This document shows positions 1 to 5,074 of a stretch of 5,074 nt of DNA, in pieces. Origin of the DNA: Pseudomonadota bacterium (GTDB lineage: Bacteria > Pseudomonadota > Gammaproteobacteria > Enterobacterales > Enterobacteriaceae); NCBI GenBank assembly GCA_023425455.1, contig JAFACP010000083.1, positions 1-5,074 on the forward strand, in the 5' to 3' direction. The notes beneath the pieces are model-generated. The model ran no database searches, was not told the DNA's origin, and was given only the letters and a program-made list of their open reading frames with translations. Position 1 is the first letter of the stretch, and each line of letters opens with the position of its first letter. The position numbers and the translations under genes were made by a program.

Positions 1-189
<189 letters not shown>

Positions 190-2118
190 TTATTCCTCCA
201 GTTGTTGAAGACTGCGGCTGCGAATCTCTTGTTGCAGCTTCTCAATCACTTCACTTACGTCCAGGCTGCCCAGGTCTTTACCACGGCGGGTGCGAACGGC
301 CACTTTGCCTGCTTCCACCTCTTTATCACCACAGACCAACATATACGGAACACGACGTAAAGTGTGCTCGCGGATTTTAAAGCCAATCTTCTCATTTCTC
401 AAGTCTGCTTTTACGCGAATGCCCGCATTTTGTAGTTTCTGCGTCAATTCTTTGACGTATTCAGACTGAGAATCCGTAATGTTCATCACCACTACCTGCA
501 CTGGCGCCAGCCAGGTCGGGAAGAAGCCGGCGAACTCTTCGGTCAGGATGCCGATAAAGCGCTCCAGAGAACCGAGAATTGCACGGTGGATCATCACAGG
601 AACCTGACGCTCGTTATCTTCGCCAACATAAGAGGCGCTTAAACGCTGCGGCAGAGAGAAGTCCAGCTGTACAGTACCGCACTGCCATGCGCGATCGAGA
701 CAGTCATACAGGGTAAATTCAATTTTCGGACCGTAGAATGCGCCTTCACCCAGTTGATATTCAAACGGGATACCATTCTCTTCCAGCGCGACGGCCAGAT
801 CCGCTTCAGCACGATCCCAGGTCTCATCGCTACCGATGCGTTTTTCCGGACGCGTTGAGAGCTTGACGACGATTTTCTCGAAGCCGAAGGTGCTGTACAT
901 ATCGTAGACCATACGAATACAGGCGTTAACTTCATCACGTACCTGATCTTCCGTACAGAAAATATGCGCATCATCCTGAGTAAAGCCACGTACGCGCATC
1001 AGACCATGCAGCGCACCTGATGGCTCGTTGCGATGGCAGCTACCGAACTCCGCCATACGCAGCGGCAGATCGCGGTAAGATTTCAGGCCCTGGTTGAAGA
1101 TCTGCACGTGGCCCGGGCAGTTCATTGGCTTGATGCAGTATTCACGGTTCTCTGAAGAGGTGGTGAACATTGCATCTTTGTAGTTGTCCCAGTGGCCGGT
1201 TTTCTCCCACAGCACGCGATCCATCATGAATGGACCTTTCACTTCCTGGTACTGGTACTCTTTCAGCTTGGAGCGCACAAACGTTTCCAGCTCACGGAAA
1301 ATCGTCCAGCCGTCGTTGTGCCAGAACACCATACCCGGCGCCTCTTCCTGCATATGATACAGGTCGAGCTGCTTACCGATCTTACGGTGGTCGCGTTTAG
1401 CGGCCTCTTCCAGACGCTGCAGATACGCGTTGAGGGCTTTTTTATCTGCCCACGCGGTACCATAAATACGTTGCAACATCTTATTGTTGCTGTCGCCACG
1501 CCAGTAAGCGCCTGCAATTTTCATCAGTTTAAAGTGATGGCAGAAGCGCATATTTGGCACGTGCGGCCCACGACACATGTCAACGTATTCTTCATGATGG
1601 TACAGGCCAGGCTTATCATCATGAGAGATATTTTCATCAAGAATAGAGACTTTGTAGCTCTCGCCGCGCTTCACGAAGGTTTCACGCGCTTCGTGCCAGC
1701 TGACTTTCTTCTTGATGACGTCATAATTCGTTTCAGCGAGCTCGTGCATACGTTTTTCGAGCGCGTCAATATCTTCCTGGGTCAGGGTGTGGTCAAGATC
1801 AACGTCATAATAGAAGCCGTTATCAATGACCGGACCGATCGCCATTTTGGTGTTTGGCCACAGCTGTTTAATCGCATGACCTAAAAGGTGCGCGCAGGAG
1901 TGACGAATGATCTCCAGTCCTTCTTCGTCTTTGGCTGTGATGATCGACAGCGTTGCATCGCTTTCCATCACATCGGACGCATCAACCAGTTCACCATTCA
2001 CACGGCCGGCGATGGTCGCTTTCGCGAGGCCAGGACCGATATCCAGGGCAACATCCATTGGGCTAACAGCGTGGTCGTAATGGCGTTGGCTGCCATCAGG
2101 AAGAGTAATTACAGGCAT
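190..2118 (-). CDS. thrS: Threonine--tRNA ligase (threonyl-tRNA synthetase)
   Basis: This cytoplasmic class II synthetase charges tRNA-Thr and hydrolyses mischarged Ser-tRNA-Thr. The 642 residues match the E. coli length. The domain order is a TGS domain (about 1-62), an editing domain (about 63-240), a catalytic core (about 243-535) and a C-terminal anticodon-binding domain (about 536-642). Editing-site residues H73, H77 (HSCAH), C182 and H186 (CRGPH) are present. The zinc ligands C334 (MNCPGH), H385 (DDAHIF) and H511 (MIHRA), and the motif 2 arginine R363 (CHRNEP), are all in place, so the enzyme should be fully active. The ATG at 2116-2118 is preceded by AAGGA at 7 nt and begins [10 protein letters not shown], as in E. 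coli. The protein also represses its own translation by binding the leader upstream, and infC follows after 3 nt. Nothing is truncated or frameshifted. Confidence 0.99.
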   Translation of the reverse strand: MPVITLPDGSQRHYDHAVSPMDVALDIGPGLAKATIAGRVNGELVDASDVMESDATLSIITAKDEEGLEIIRHSCAHLLGHAIKQLWPNTKMAIGPVIDNGFYYDVDLDHTLTQEDIDALEKRMHELAETNYDVIKKKVSWHEARETFVKRGESYKVSILDENISHDDKPGLYHHEEYVDMCRGPHVPNMRFCHHFKLMKIAGAYWRGDSNNKMLQRIYGTAWADKKALNAYLQRLEEAAKRDHRKIGKQLDLYHMQEEAPGMVFWHNDGWTIFRELETFVRSKLKEYQYQEVKGPFMMDRVLWEKTGHWDNYKDAMFTTSSENREYCIKPMNCPGHVQIFNQGLKSYRDLPLRMAEFGSCHRNEPSGALHGLMRVRGFTQDDAHIFCTEDQVRDEVNACIRMVYDMYSTFGFEKIVVKLSTRPEKRIGSDETWDRAEADLAVALEENGIPFEYQLGEGAFYGPKIEFTLYDCLDRAWQCGTVQLDFSLPQRLSASYVGEDNERQVPVMIHRAILGSLERFIGILTEEFAGFFPTWLAPVQVVVMNITDSQSEYVKELTQKLQNAGIRVKADLRNEKIGFKIREHTLRRVPYMLVCGDKEVEAGKVAVRTRRGKDLGSLDVSEVIEKLQQEIRSRSLQQLEE

Positions 2119-2280
2119 TTTATATCCTTATTTGCAGTGATGCCCCACACATAAGAGCATATACAAAGAAAATAATCGTGGTTTTACAATAGATTACGAC
2201 ACCATCTGACCAACAATCGTCAAATTGGTTCGCCATCATATACTTAGCGGAATCGGACAATGACGGATTCACGAAAAGCC
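2119..2280 (-). promoter_or_regulatory. thrS mRNA leader with ThrRS autoregulatory operator
   Basis: In E. coli, ThrRS binds a four-domain leader that mimics tRNA-Thr and blocks ribosome loading (established knowledge). Here a hairpin at 2140-2160 pairs AUGCUCU with GGGGCAU over 7 bp, closing the 7-nt loop UAUGUGU. The triplet in anticodon position (2151-2149, -33 to -31) is UGU, a threonine anticodon. This corresponds to operator domain 2. Further upstream, ACCAAU (2229-2224) pairs with GUUGGU (2214-2209) across a 9-nt loop and is a candidate for domain 4. The single-stranded stretch between them would be domain 3. The ribosome binding site AAGGA (2125-2129) lies just downstream of domain 2, as the competition model requires. 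The right boundary assumes a transcript start about 160 nt before the ATG and is inferred. Confidence 0.8.
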
Positions 2281-2285
2281 CGTCA

Positions 2286-2291
2286 ATGTTA
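2286..2291 (-). promoter_or_regulatory. Possible thrS promoter -10 element
   Basis: TAACAT on the minus strand would place transcription start near 2279 and give a leader of about 160 nt, the length I recall for E. coli thrS. The match to TATAAT is only moderate. No good -35 hexamer is seen 16-18 bp upstream, where GTGCATT is poor. GATAGT, 4-8 bp further upstream, is an alternative. The position rests mostly on the expected leader length. Confidence 0.3.
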
Positions 2292-2568
2292 ACACTATCA
2301 ACAAGGGGAATGCACCCTCTGCGGCCAGATTGATCCAGGCCTTTCGTATGAGATTGCGCCAGGGGGTGCATCCTGGCTCGAAATCCCGACGCGCTGTACT
2401 AATATTGAACAGGTCCACAACCCAAAGGGGCACCACATGAACGTATCCAGTAGAACTGTCGTGATATTGAATATAGTTTCTGCCACATGTATTGCTCATC
2501 CTTGCCGACCGGTTTCACTGGTTTTGACCACCACATACCCTACTCGCCCGCGCACTTTGCCGCGCGCT
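2292..2568. other. Intergenic region between thrS promoter and yniD, no convincing gene
   Basis: About 280 bases lie between the divergent thrS and yniD. Short open frames occur on both strands but lack spaced ribosome binding sites and recognisable protein sequence. Visible structure includes a 6-bp inverted repeat GCCAGG/CCTGGC (2358-2363, 2372-2377) whose loop contains GGGTGCAT, and its exact complement ATGCACCC at 2310-2317. E. coli K-12 carries the arpB pseudogene between thrS and ydiY. I see no remnant of it here. Confidence 0.6.
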
Positions 2569-2589
2569 TTGATACACTGTCGGTATCAA
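2569..2589 (+). promoter_or_regulatory. Perfect inverted repeat just upstream of yniD
   Basis: TTGATAC (2569-2575) and GTATCAA (2583-2589) are perfect 7-bp arms around the 7-nt spacer ACTGTCG. The second arm ends 5 nt before the AAGG ribosome binding site (2595-2598) of yniD. It could be an operator, or a hairpin in the 5' untranslated region that affects translation. TACACT (2573-2578), inside the repeat, is a weak -10 candidate without a good -35, so the promoter itself was not found. Confidence 0.4.
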
Positions 2590-2606
2590 CTGAGAAGGTT
2601 TAGGTT

Positions 2607-2714
2607 ATGCCGACAAAGCGATTTGCTGTAAAACACTGGAAAATGGTGCTGGTTCTGATTGCTATCTGCGGCGCAATGTTGCTGTTGCGCTGGGCCGCGA
2701 TGATTTGGGGCTAA
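2607..2714 (+). CDS. yniD: Small inner-membrane protein YniD
   Basis: The 35-residue protein starts MPTKRFAVKHWKMVLVL and ends LLLRWAAMIWG. It closely matches E. coli YniD in length and sequence as I remember it. A basic N-terminus (K4, R5, K9, K12) precedes one hydrophobic segment at about residues 13-34, interrupted by R28. By the positive-inside rule the N-terminus should face the cytoplasm. The ATG has an AAGG/AGGTT ribosome binding site 8 nt or less upstream. The gene stands alone, with a perfect inverted repeat upstream and a hairpin terminator about 115 nt downstream. Its function is unknown; in E. coli it is known only as an expressed small membrane protein. Preservation of a frame this short in a different species supports it being a real gene. 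Confidence 0.93.
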   Translation: MPTKRFAVKHWKMVLVLIAICGAMLLLRWAAMIWG

Positions 2715-2830
2715 AAGGATATCGCTGAATGAAAATCTGCTCACAGCAGTAATGCAATAATATTATATTGCTAATACGCAATACTGTTCATCACGTAGAT
2801 TTTAGTTTGTTTACAGACAGCTGACGAATA

Positions 2831-2863
2831 AAAAAACCGGTACCGCAAACGCCGGTTTTTTTT
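2831..2863. terminator. Bidirectional rho-independent terminator
   Basis: AAAAAACCGG (2831-2840) pairs with CCGGTTTTTT (2852-2861) around an 11-nt loop. A run of 9 T follows on the plus strand and a run of T precedes the stem on the minus strand. It lies between the convergent yniD and the 77-residue protein gene, so it can stop both transcripts. The GC core is only 4 bp, with A-U extension, so efficiency is hard to judge. Confidence 0.8.
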
Positions 2864-2908
2864 AACGAGTGGGAACACGTTGGTATTCAATAAGGTGAAA
2901 TAAACGGA

Positions 2909-3142
2909 TCAGGACCACTCTCCGGCAACCAGTTTATGTACATCAAAGGCGTCATTCATTGACTGGCCGGTAGACTGAGAGCCTGGGGCGATGTTCGAAC
3001 CGGCTTCTACGTCAGAGGCTTTGGTTATACCGATATGGCTGTTGGCGTCACTGGCAGGTTGGGTCATTTGATCAGCAGCGAATACGCCAAAAGACAGTGC
3101 GGAAAGCACCATTGCTGCTGCAGCAGTTTTGATTTTATTCAT
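2909..3142 (-). CDS. Small exported protein of unknown function
   Basis: The protein has 77 residues. Residues 1-22 (MNKIKTAAAA...SFGVFA) form a clear Sec signal peptide: basic start, hydrophobic core, and a V-F-A cleavage motif before A23-D24. The mature part is about 55 residues, rich in S, A, D, Q and N, slightly acidic and without cysteine, so it should be a soluble periplasmic or secreted peptide. The signal peptide, and the phrase HIGITKAS after it, resemble the start of the DUF1471 (YhcN/BhsA) family of small stress-induced periplasmic proteins. The rest of that domain, with its conserved K-A-x-x-x-G-A-x-x-Y stretch, is absent in all three frames. I do not recognise the gene. The ATG is preceded by AAAGAGAATAAC, a modest ribosome binding site. 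The gene is convergent with yniD, has a terminator 45 nt past its stop, and has a symmetric control region upstream. The coding call rests on the signal peptide and the surrounding signals. Confidence 0.75.
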   Translation of the reverse strand: MNKIKTAAAAMVLSALSFGVFAADQMTQPASDANSHIGITKASDVEAGSNIAPGSQSTGQSMNDAFDVHKLVAGEWS

Positions 3143-3181
3143 AATCGTTATTCTCTTTCTGAATTAATGCAGAACGACTTA

Positions 3182-3197
3182 AGGCAAAATTTTGCCT
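3182..3197. promoter_or_regulatory. Perfect 16-bp palindrome, likely operator
   Basis: AGGCAAAATTTTGCCT is fully self-complementary and lies 40-55 bp upstream of the ATG of the 77-residue protein gene, where a promoter or operator would sit. The half-site AGGCAAAA recurs on the minus strand at 3233-3226. It does not match an operator that I can name. Binding by a dimeric regulator is inferred. Confidence 0.45.
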
Positions 3198-3227
3198 GTG
3201 ATCTTAGTGTAGATCTGGATCACACTT
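3197..3227 (-). promoter_or_regulatory. CRP-like site upstream of the small exported protein gene
   Basis: TGTGATC (3197-3203) and GATCACA (3218-3224) are perfect 7-bp inverted arms whose starts are 21 bp apart, two helical turns. Neither forms the standard TGTGA-N6-TCACA pair with the other. The right arm, aligned to the 22-bp CRP consensus over 3206-3227, matches at 15 positions with a weak left half. The centre, about 74 bp from the ATG, suits activation of the minus-strand gene. No clear -10 and -35 pair was found, so the start site is unknown. A site for FNR or another CRP-family protein is possible. Confidence 0.35.
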
Positions 3228-3234
3228 TTGCCTA

Positions 3235-3370
3235 GTCTGTTTATTTATCAATTCGTGTCAAATAAGCACCACAACTTTCGCCTGGCTTAATTATGAAGAA
3301 ATTATGGAGATATTGTCAGACCAATTAATTTAAAACGGCGTTCAATATAAAATAACACAGAAAGGGAAAA
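3235..3370. other. AT-rich spacer with no gene seen
   Basis: This stretch lies between the control region of the 77-residue protein gene and the ydiY terminator. It contains TTGACA on the minus strand (3261-3256), a perfect -35 hexamer. At 16 bp spacing it is followed only by CAGACT (3/6), so it is at best a weak promoter for the leftward gene. No coding frame with a ribosome binding site is visible. Confidence 0.5.
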
Positions 3371-3375
3371 TGAAA

Positions 3376-3402
3376 ATCGGGCCGATATTATTACGGCCCG
3401 AT
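3376..3402 (-). terminator. Rho-independent terminator of ydiY
   Basis: ATCGGGCCG (3376-3384) and CGGCCCGAT (3394-3402) form a perfect 9-bp GC-rich stem around a 9-nt AT loop. It starts 4 nt after the ydiY stop. On the minus strand the stem is followed by TTTTCATTTTCCC, a short broken U tract. It insulates ydiY from the small gene to its left. Confidence 0.85.
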
Positions 3403-3406
3403 AACA

Positions 3407-4165
3407 TTACATTTTGTAGCCGAGAGAAACCGTGGTTCTGCGGTCAGTATGCTCTGGCGCAGAGTCCGGTGGAGACGAGTTCCAGGTTACGTTGTACGCG
3501 ACTTTCAAACCAAAGTGCTCATTGATAGCCACGTTCAGCGCAGTCTCTGAGTTCAGCGTTGTATCATCCGCACCGAATACCGACACACCCTGGGTAAATT
3601 TGGTGTTGTCTGTCATCTGCCAGGCATAAGTCCCTGACGCATAACCCAACGGCTGAGTTTTGGTCTCACCGTCCGTGTATTCGTCGTAACGTACGCCCGG
3701 ACCAAATTCAAAGCGGAAGCTATGCACAGGCCCGTTCAGGAACTGACGACCATAACCGGCGGTGAAGACGTCACGCTGGCGATAGCCATTGTACCGGTCG
3801 GTGAGCCAGCTCGCCTGGCCAAACAGGTAGTCATAGTCAGTCAGGTTGTAGCGGCTACGCCCGCCAAGCGCGTATTTCTCAGACGAGCGTTCATCGTTCG
3901 CGGAGGTATTGCTGGCATTCCCCCACAGCGACCAGGCAGTCGTGTTACCGTACCAGGTTAGCGTGCTGTCAGCGGTCAGGGAGGAACTTTTCGTGTTACC
4001 CGACTGTGCCAGATACCCGGCATTCAGGTTACCTTCAAACGGTTTTTTCGCCGTGGTGGGATCGTCCATGACAGTAAAAACGGAATCATCGGCGCTTGCA
4101 TTCAATGACGCAAACACGCCACCCGCCAGCATCAGTGCAGCAGGTACTGTCTTCAAAAGCTTCAT
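3407..4165 (-). CDS. ydiY: Outer-membrane beta-barrel protein YdiY (DUF481 family)
   Basis: The 252 residues equal the E. coli YdiY length and match it along the whole chain as I remember it. Residues 1-25 are a signal peptide with an A-S-A cleavage motif before D26-D27. The mature part (26-252) consists of alternating polar and aromatic strands (NAGYLAQSGNTKSSSLTAD, TTAWSLWGNASNT, HSFRFEFGPGVRYDEYTD), typical of a small DUF481 barrel in the outer membrane. It ends SLGYKM, so the usual C-terminal aromatic residue is replaced by M, with Y two residues before it. The substrate is unknown; E. coli YdiY is described as acid-inducible. The ATG is supported by the signal peptide, but the ribosome binding site is weak (GGA in ACGGACTCC). 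It is a single-gene unit, divergent from pfkB, with its own promoter and terminator. Confidence 0.96.
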   Translation of the reverse strand: MKLLKTVPAALMLAGGVFASLNASADDSVFTVMDDPTTAKKPFEGNLNAGYLAQSGNTKSSSLTADSTLTWYGNTTAWSLWGNASNTSANDERSSEKYALGGRSRYNLTDYDYLFGQASWLTDRYNGYRQRDVFTAGYGRQFLNGPVHSFRFEFGPGVRYDEYTDGETKTQPLGYASGTYAWQMTDNTKFTQGVSVFGADDTTLNSETALNVAINEHFGLKVAYNVTWNSSPPDSAPEHTDRRTTVSLGYKM

Positions 4166-4193
4166 TTATTAAGGAGTCCGTACAACAATAAAA

Positions 4194-4210
4194 GAGACCA
4201 TCACGGTCCC
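4194..4210 (-). terminator. Terminator-like hairpin in the ydiY leader (possible attenuator)
   Basis: In the minus-strand transcript GGGACC (4210-4205) pairs with GGUCUC (4199-4194) over 6 bp, including one G-U, around the 5-nt loop GUGAU. UUUUAUUGUUG follows at once. It lies inside the proposed leader of about 87 nt, ending 28 nt before the ydiY ATG. This has the form of an intrinsic terminator placed before a gene. No leader peptide or clear antiterminator was identified; CUUUCU/AGAAAG upstream could form a competing long-loop stem. Confidence 0.4.
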
Positions 4211-4258
4211 GGAAACTTTCTTGAGGATCAATGACAAGCGTCCAGAGAAAGGTAACAA

Positions 4259-4287
4259 ATTATAAAAAGGCGCAAATAACATAGCAA
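4259..4287 (-). promoter_or_regulatory. Sigma70 promoter for ydiY
   Basis: On the minus strand TTGCTA (4287-4282, 4/6) is separated by 17 bp from TATAAT (4264-4259, 6/6). Transcription would begin near 4252, giving a 5' untranslated region of about 87 nt. This is the best promoter match in the window. Confidence 0.65.
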
Positions 4288-4361
4288 TGCTTTCTCGTTT
4301 TATTTTTTGAATAAGAACGATCTTAAATAGATTTTTATTTTATAAAAGCCATCGCGTTTTT

Positions 4362-4390
4362 TTGTCAGCATTCATTTTTAAAATCATACT
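4362..4390 (+). promoter_or_regulatory. Sigma70 promoter for pfkB
   Basis: TTGTCA (4362-4367, 5/6) and CATACT (4385-4390, 4/6) are 17 bp apart, with a predicted start near 4397 and a leader of about 63 nt. AT-rich sequence at 4290-4360 lies directly upstream and could act as an UP element. The leader contains a 5-bp stem GGTGC/GCACC (4418-4422, 4433-4437) around a 10-nt loop, which is probably incidental. Confidence 0.55.
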
Positions 4391-4446
4391 GTTATTTACT
4401 TTGTCTTCCTGTCAATTGGTGCCAGGCTTACTGCACCCCATGCTAA

Positions 4447-4454
4447 AAGGAGGT
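4447..4454 (+). promoter_or_regulatory. Consensus Shine-Dalgarno of pfkB
   Basis: AAGGAGGT is fully complementary to the 3' end of 16S rRNA and sits 5 nt before the ATG. It fixes the pfkB start. High translation efficiency would offset a modest promoter, though that consequence is inferred. Confidence 0.9.
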
Positions 4455-4459
4455 TAAAG

Positions 4460-5074
4460 ATGGTTTCAATTTACACATTAACGCTCTCCCCTTCTCTCGA
4501 TTCTGCAACCCAAACGCCGCAAATTTACCCGGAAGGTAAACTGCGCTGCAGCGCCCCCGTGTTCGAACCGGGGGGTGGCGGCATCAACGTGGCCCGCGCG
4601 ATTACGCATCTTGGTGGCCGCGCGACCGCAATTTTCCCTGCAGGCGGCGCCACCGGCGAACACCTGGTCTCACTCCTTGCGGATGAAAACGTGGCCGTTG
4701 AAACCGTCCCTGCCGAGGACTGGACCCGACAAAACCTCCACGTCCACGTTGAGTCCAGCGGCGAGCAATACCGTTTTGTGATGCCCGGCGCCAGGTTACG
4801 TGATGATGAGTTTCGTCAACTCGAAGAAAAGGTGCTGGCCATTGAGAGTGGGGCTCTGCTTGTTATTAGCGGCAGCCTGCCTCCCGGCGTCAAAACAGAC
4901 AAGCTTACGCAGTTAATCCGCGCGGCACAGCAGCGCGGTCTTCGCTGCATTGTCGACAGTTCAGGCGACGCACTGCATGCAGCATTAGAGCCGGGTCAGC
5001 TTGAGCTGGTGAAGCCGAATCAGAAAGAGTTAAGCGCACTGGTTAACCGCGAGTTAAGTCAGCCTGATGATGTG
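4460..5074 (+). CDS. pfkB: 6-phosphofructokinase isozyme 2 (PfkB family), 3' end outside window
   Basis: This is the minor phosphofructokinase, which phosphorylates fructose 6-phosphate with ATP in glycolysis. It belongs to the ribokinase family and is unrelated in fold to PfkA. The window holds 205 codons; E. coli PfkB has 309. The protein begins MVSIYTLTLSPSLDSAT. Substrate residues known from E. coli are present at the same numbers: D14, K27, the glycine run PGGGGIN with N43 (family signature 1), R90 and S139 (ISGSLPPG). The ATP-contact stretch KPNQKE (185-190, N187 and K189) is intact. The second signature with the catalytic aspartate (E. coli D256) lies beyond the right edge, so completeness cannot be judged. 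The ATG follows a consensus ribosome binding site, and the gene is divergent from ydiY. Confidence 0.98.
   Translation, partial: MVSIYTLTLSPSLDSATQTPQIYPEGKLRCSAPVFEPGGGGINVARAITHLGGRATAIFPAGGATGEHLVSLLADENVAVETVPAEDWTRQNLHVHVESSGEQYRFVMPGARLRDDEFRQLEEKVLAIESGALLVISGSLPPGVKTDKLTQLIRAAQQRGLRCIVDSSGDALHAALEPGQLELVKPNQKELSALVNRELSQPDDV

Noticed and set aside
1192..1884. Plus-strand open frame of 230 codons
   Set aside because: It lies wholly opposite the well-supported thrS coding sequence, shows no recognisable domain and has no ribosome binding site. It is a shadow of thrS codon use.
2269..2499. Minus-strand frame of 76 codons upstream of thrS, with a hydrophobic C-terminus
   Set aside because: AAGG directly abuts its ATG, leaving no spacing for ribosome binding. 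It runs through the expected thrS promoter, and the protein is not recognisable. A leader peptide role cannot be excluded but has no support.
2437..2631. Plus-strand frame of 64 codons overlapping the start of yniD
   Set aside because: It overlaps yniD in another frame, has low-complexity arginine-rich sequence and lacks a ribosome binding site. yniD explains the coding signal.
3293..3328. Tiny plus-strand frame MKKLWRYCQTN
   Set aside because: Eleven codons without a ribosome binding site, in AT-rich spacer; expected by chance.
3432..4172. Three plus-strand frames of 65-87 codons opposite ydiY
   Set aside because: They lie opposite ydiY and have no domain or start signals. AAGGAG on the plus strand at 4171-4176 has no start codon at suitable distance.

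Overview
The window is an ordinary enterobacterial chromosomal segment that matches the Escherichia coli neighbourhood infC-thrS-(variable)-yniD-ydiY-pfkB. The translated ThrRS, YniD, YdiY and PfkB resemble the E. coli K-12 proteins as I remember them. YniD and YdiY have the same lengths, and every ThrRS catalytic and zinc residue falls at its E. coli number. The differences spread through the proteins suggest a relative in the Enterobacteriaceae (Citrobacter, Enterobacter, Klebsiella or a similar genus) rather than E. coli itself. The sequence alone does not settle the genus.

Layout. Positions 1-2290 hold the head of the translation operon, read leftwards on the minus strand. The order is a promoter-like region, a leader of about 160 nt that contains the ThrRS autoregulatory operator, thrS (complete), and then infC (first 62 codons only, with the rare AUU start). 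Positions 2292-2606 carry no convincing gene, only some inverted repeats. On the plus strand, 2607-2714 encodes the 35-residue membrane protein YniD. A hairpin terminator that can work in both directions (2831-2863) separates it from a convergent minus-strand gene (2909-3142). That gene encodes a 77-residue exported protein of unknown function, and an unusually symmetric regulatory region (3182-3234) lies upstream of it. ydiY (3407-4165, minus) encodes an outer-membrane beta-barrel of the DUF481 family. It has its own terminator, a good sigma70 promoter and a terminator-like hairpin in its leader. It is divergent from pfkB (4460 onwards, plus), the minor phosphofructokinase, which runs off the right edge after 205 codons.

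Function. thrS and infC form a translation-machinery operon with two classical feedback loops: ThrRS binds its own leader, and IF3 discriminates against its own AUU start. pfkB is glycolytic. yniD, the 77-residue protein and ydiY are envelope proteins with poorly known roles, each apparently its own transcription unit. The stretch between thrS and ydiY appears to be variable: E. coli K-12 carries the arpB pseudogene there, and this genome does not.

I found no mobile element, CRISPR array, tRNA or rRNA, and no obviously new multi-gene system. The most promising unexplained items are the small exported protein with its nested-palindrome promoter region and the possible attenuator in the ydiY leader.
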